DNA of 32,046 nucleotides, taken from contig JAFVYE010000044.1 in NCBI GenBank assembly GCA_017500745.1, forward strand, positions 1 through 32,046. The letters are read 5' to 3'. How positions within the stretch are numbered: the stretch's first letter is position 1; each line of letters opens with the position of its first letter. Below are positions 31,924 to 32,046 of the stretch, piece by piece. A program made the position numbers and the translations under genes. Source of the DNA: Clostridia bacterium (GTDB lineage Bacteria; Bacillota; Clostridia; Christensenellales; CAG-917). The notes beneath the pieces were generated by a model. It ran no database searches and was not told the DNA's origin. It was given only the letters and a program-made list of their open reading frames with translations.

Positions 31924-32046
31924 ATGAAACTCATCGCAGAAAACAGAAAGGCAAGACACGACTATTTTGTTGAGGACACCTATGAAGCAGGCATAGTGCT
32001 TGTGGGGTGCGAGGTCAAGTCAATCCGTCAAGGAGCAGTCAACCTC
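31924..32046 (+). CDS. smpB: SsrA-binding protein SmpB, N-terminal part (truncated by window edge)
   Basis: The 41 visible residues 'MKLIAENRKARHDYFVEDTYEAGIVLVGCEVKSIRQGAVNL' are the standard SmpB N-terminus. SmpB carries tmRNA to stalled ribosomes for rescue. The usual Gx(T/S)EVKS segment reads GCEVKS here. The rest, about 110 residues, lies beyond the window. In many Firmicutes an RNase R gene lies between secG and smpB; here only a terminator, a palindrome and the promoter are present. The ATG appears to sit at the very 5' end of its mRNA. Confidence 0.95.
   Translation, partial: MKLIAENRKARHDYFVEDTYEAGIVLVGCEVKSIRQGAVNL

Noticed and set aside
1..32046. tRNA genes, CRISPR arrays, insertion sequences, prophage or defence islands
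   Set aside because: All gaps are short. None holds a cloverleaf, a regular repeat array, a transposase or recombinase gene, or terminal repeats. The gene content is housekeeping and envelope functions with uniform base use.

Overview
The window looks like chromosomal DNA of a Clostridia-like member of the Bacillota (Firmicutes), probably an uncultured anaerobe. The pointers are: the block yqfC-yqfD-phoH-pgpH-ybeY-era-recO in classic Firmicutes order; a ywlC-ywlE pair; DegV, DUF1846 and PepF proteins; an EetA/EetB/ApbE set; several lipoproteins with short basic signal peptides; and sigma-A promoters of the TTGACA-N17-TATAAT type. YqfC and YqfD suggest a lineage with at least a sporulation ancestry. 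Genes are dense, mostly on the plus strand, and no gap exceeds about 300 bases. I see no tRNA, rRNA, CRISPR array, transposon or prophage.

Layout. 1-2143: end of yebC, then a cysteine desulfurase and a NifU/IscU scaffold (Fe-S cluster or thiolation chemistry), closed by a strong terminator. 2216-4112: a minus-strand lipoprotein, a tiny plus-strand membrane protein and a minus-strand membrane-anchored HtrA-like protease. 4333-7247: degV, apbE, a NusG-domain-II protein (EetA-like) and a Gx transporter (EetB-like). This resembles the core of flavin-based extracellular electron transfer loci, but no flavinylated carrier protein is present. 7347-10197 (minus): murG, overlapped by a membrane-anchored probable repeat protein, then a small membrane protein with its own promoter. 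10348-11265: an alpha/beta hydrolase. 11448-17346: a type IIA topoisomerase B/A pair (ParE/ParC-like) and a DUF1846 protein. 17443-21308: oligoendopeptidase F, a lipoprotein and the DnaB helicase. 21393-29295: the yqfC to recO block, ending in a large lipoprotein. 29361-30780: threonylcarbamoyladenylate synthase and a YwlE-type phosphatase. 30782-31258 (minus): a ferritin-like protein. 31422 to the end: secG, then the start of smpB.

The most unusual signal is how transcription and translation starts are arranged. At least three genes (the lipoprotein starting at 2713, the membrane protein starting at 7733, and smpB at 31924) have a good sigma-A promoter whose -10 box lies only 6-7 bases before the ATG, with no Shine-Dalgarno sequence. 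They should give leaderless mRNAs. Other genes in the same window (degV, parE, secG, the small protein at 2811) have conventional Shine-Dalgarno leaders. Further points are a PgpH homologue with no room for its extracellular domain, a strong promoter-like element inside yqfD, a glycine at a quinolone-resistance position of the topoisomerase A subunit, and short palindromes beside promoters.

All functional calls come from reading motifs by eye. No database search was run.
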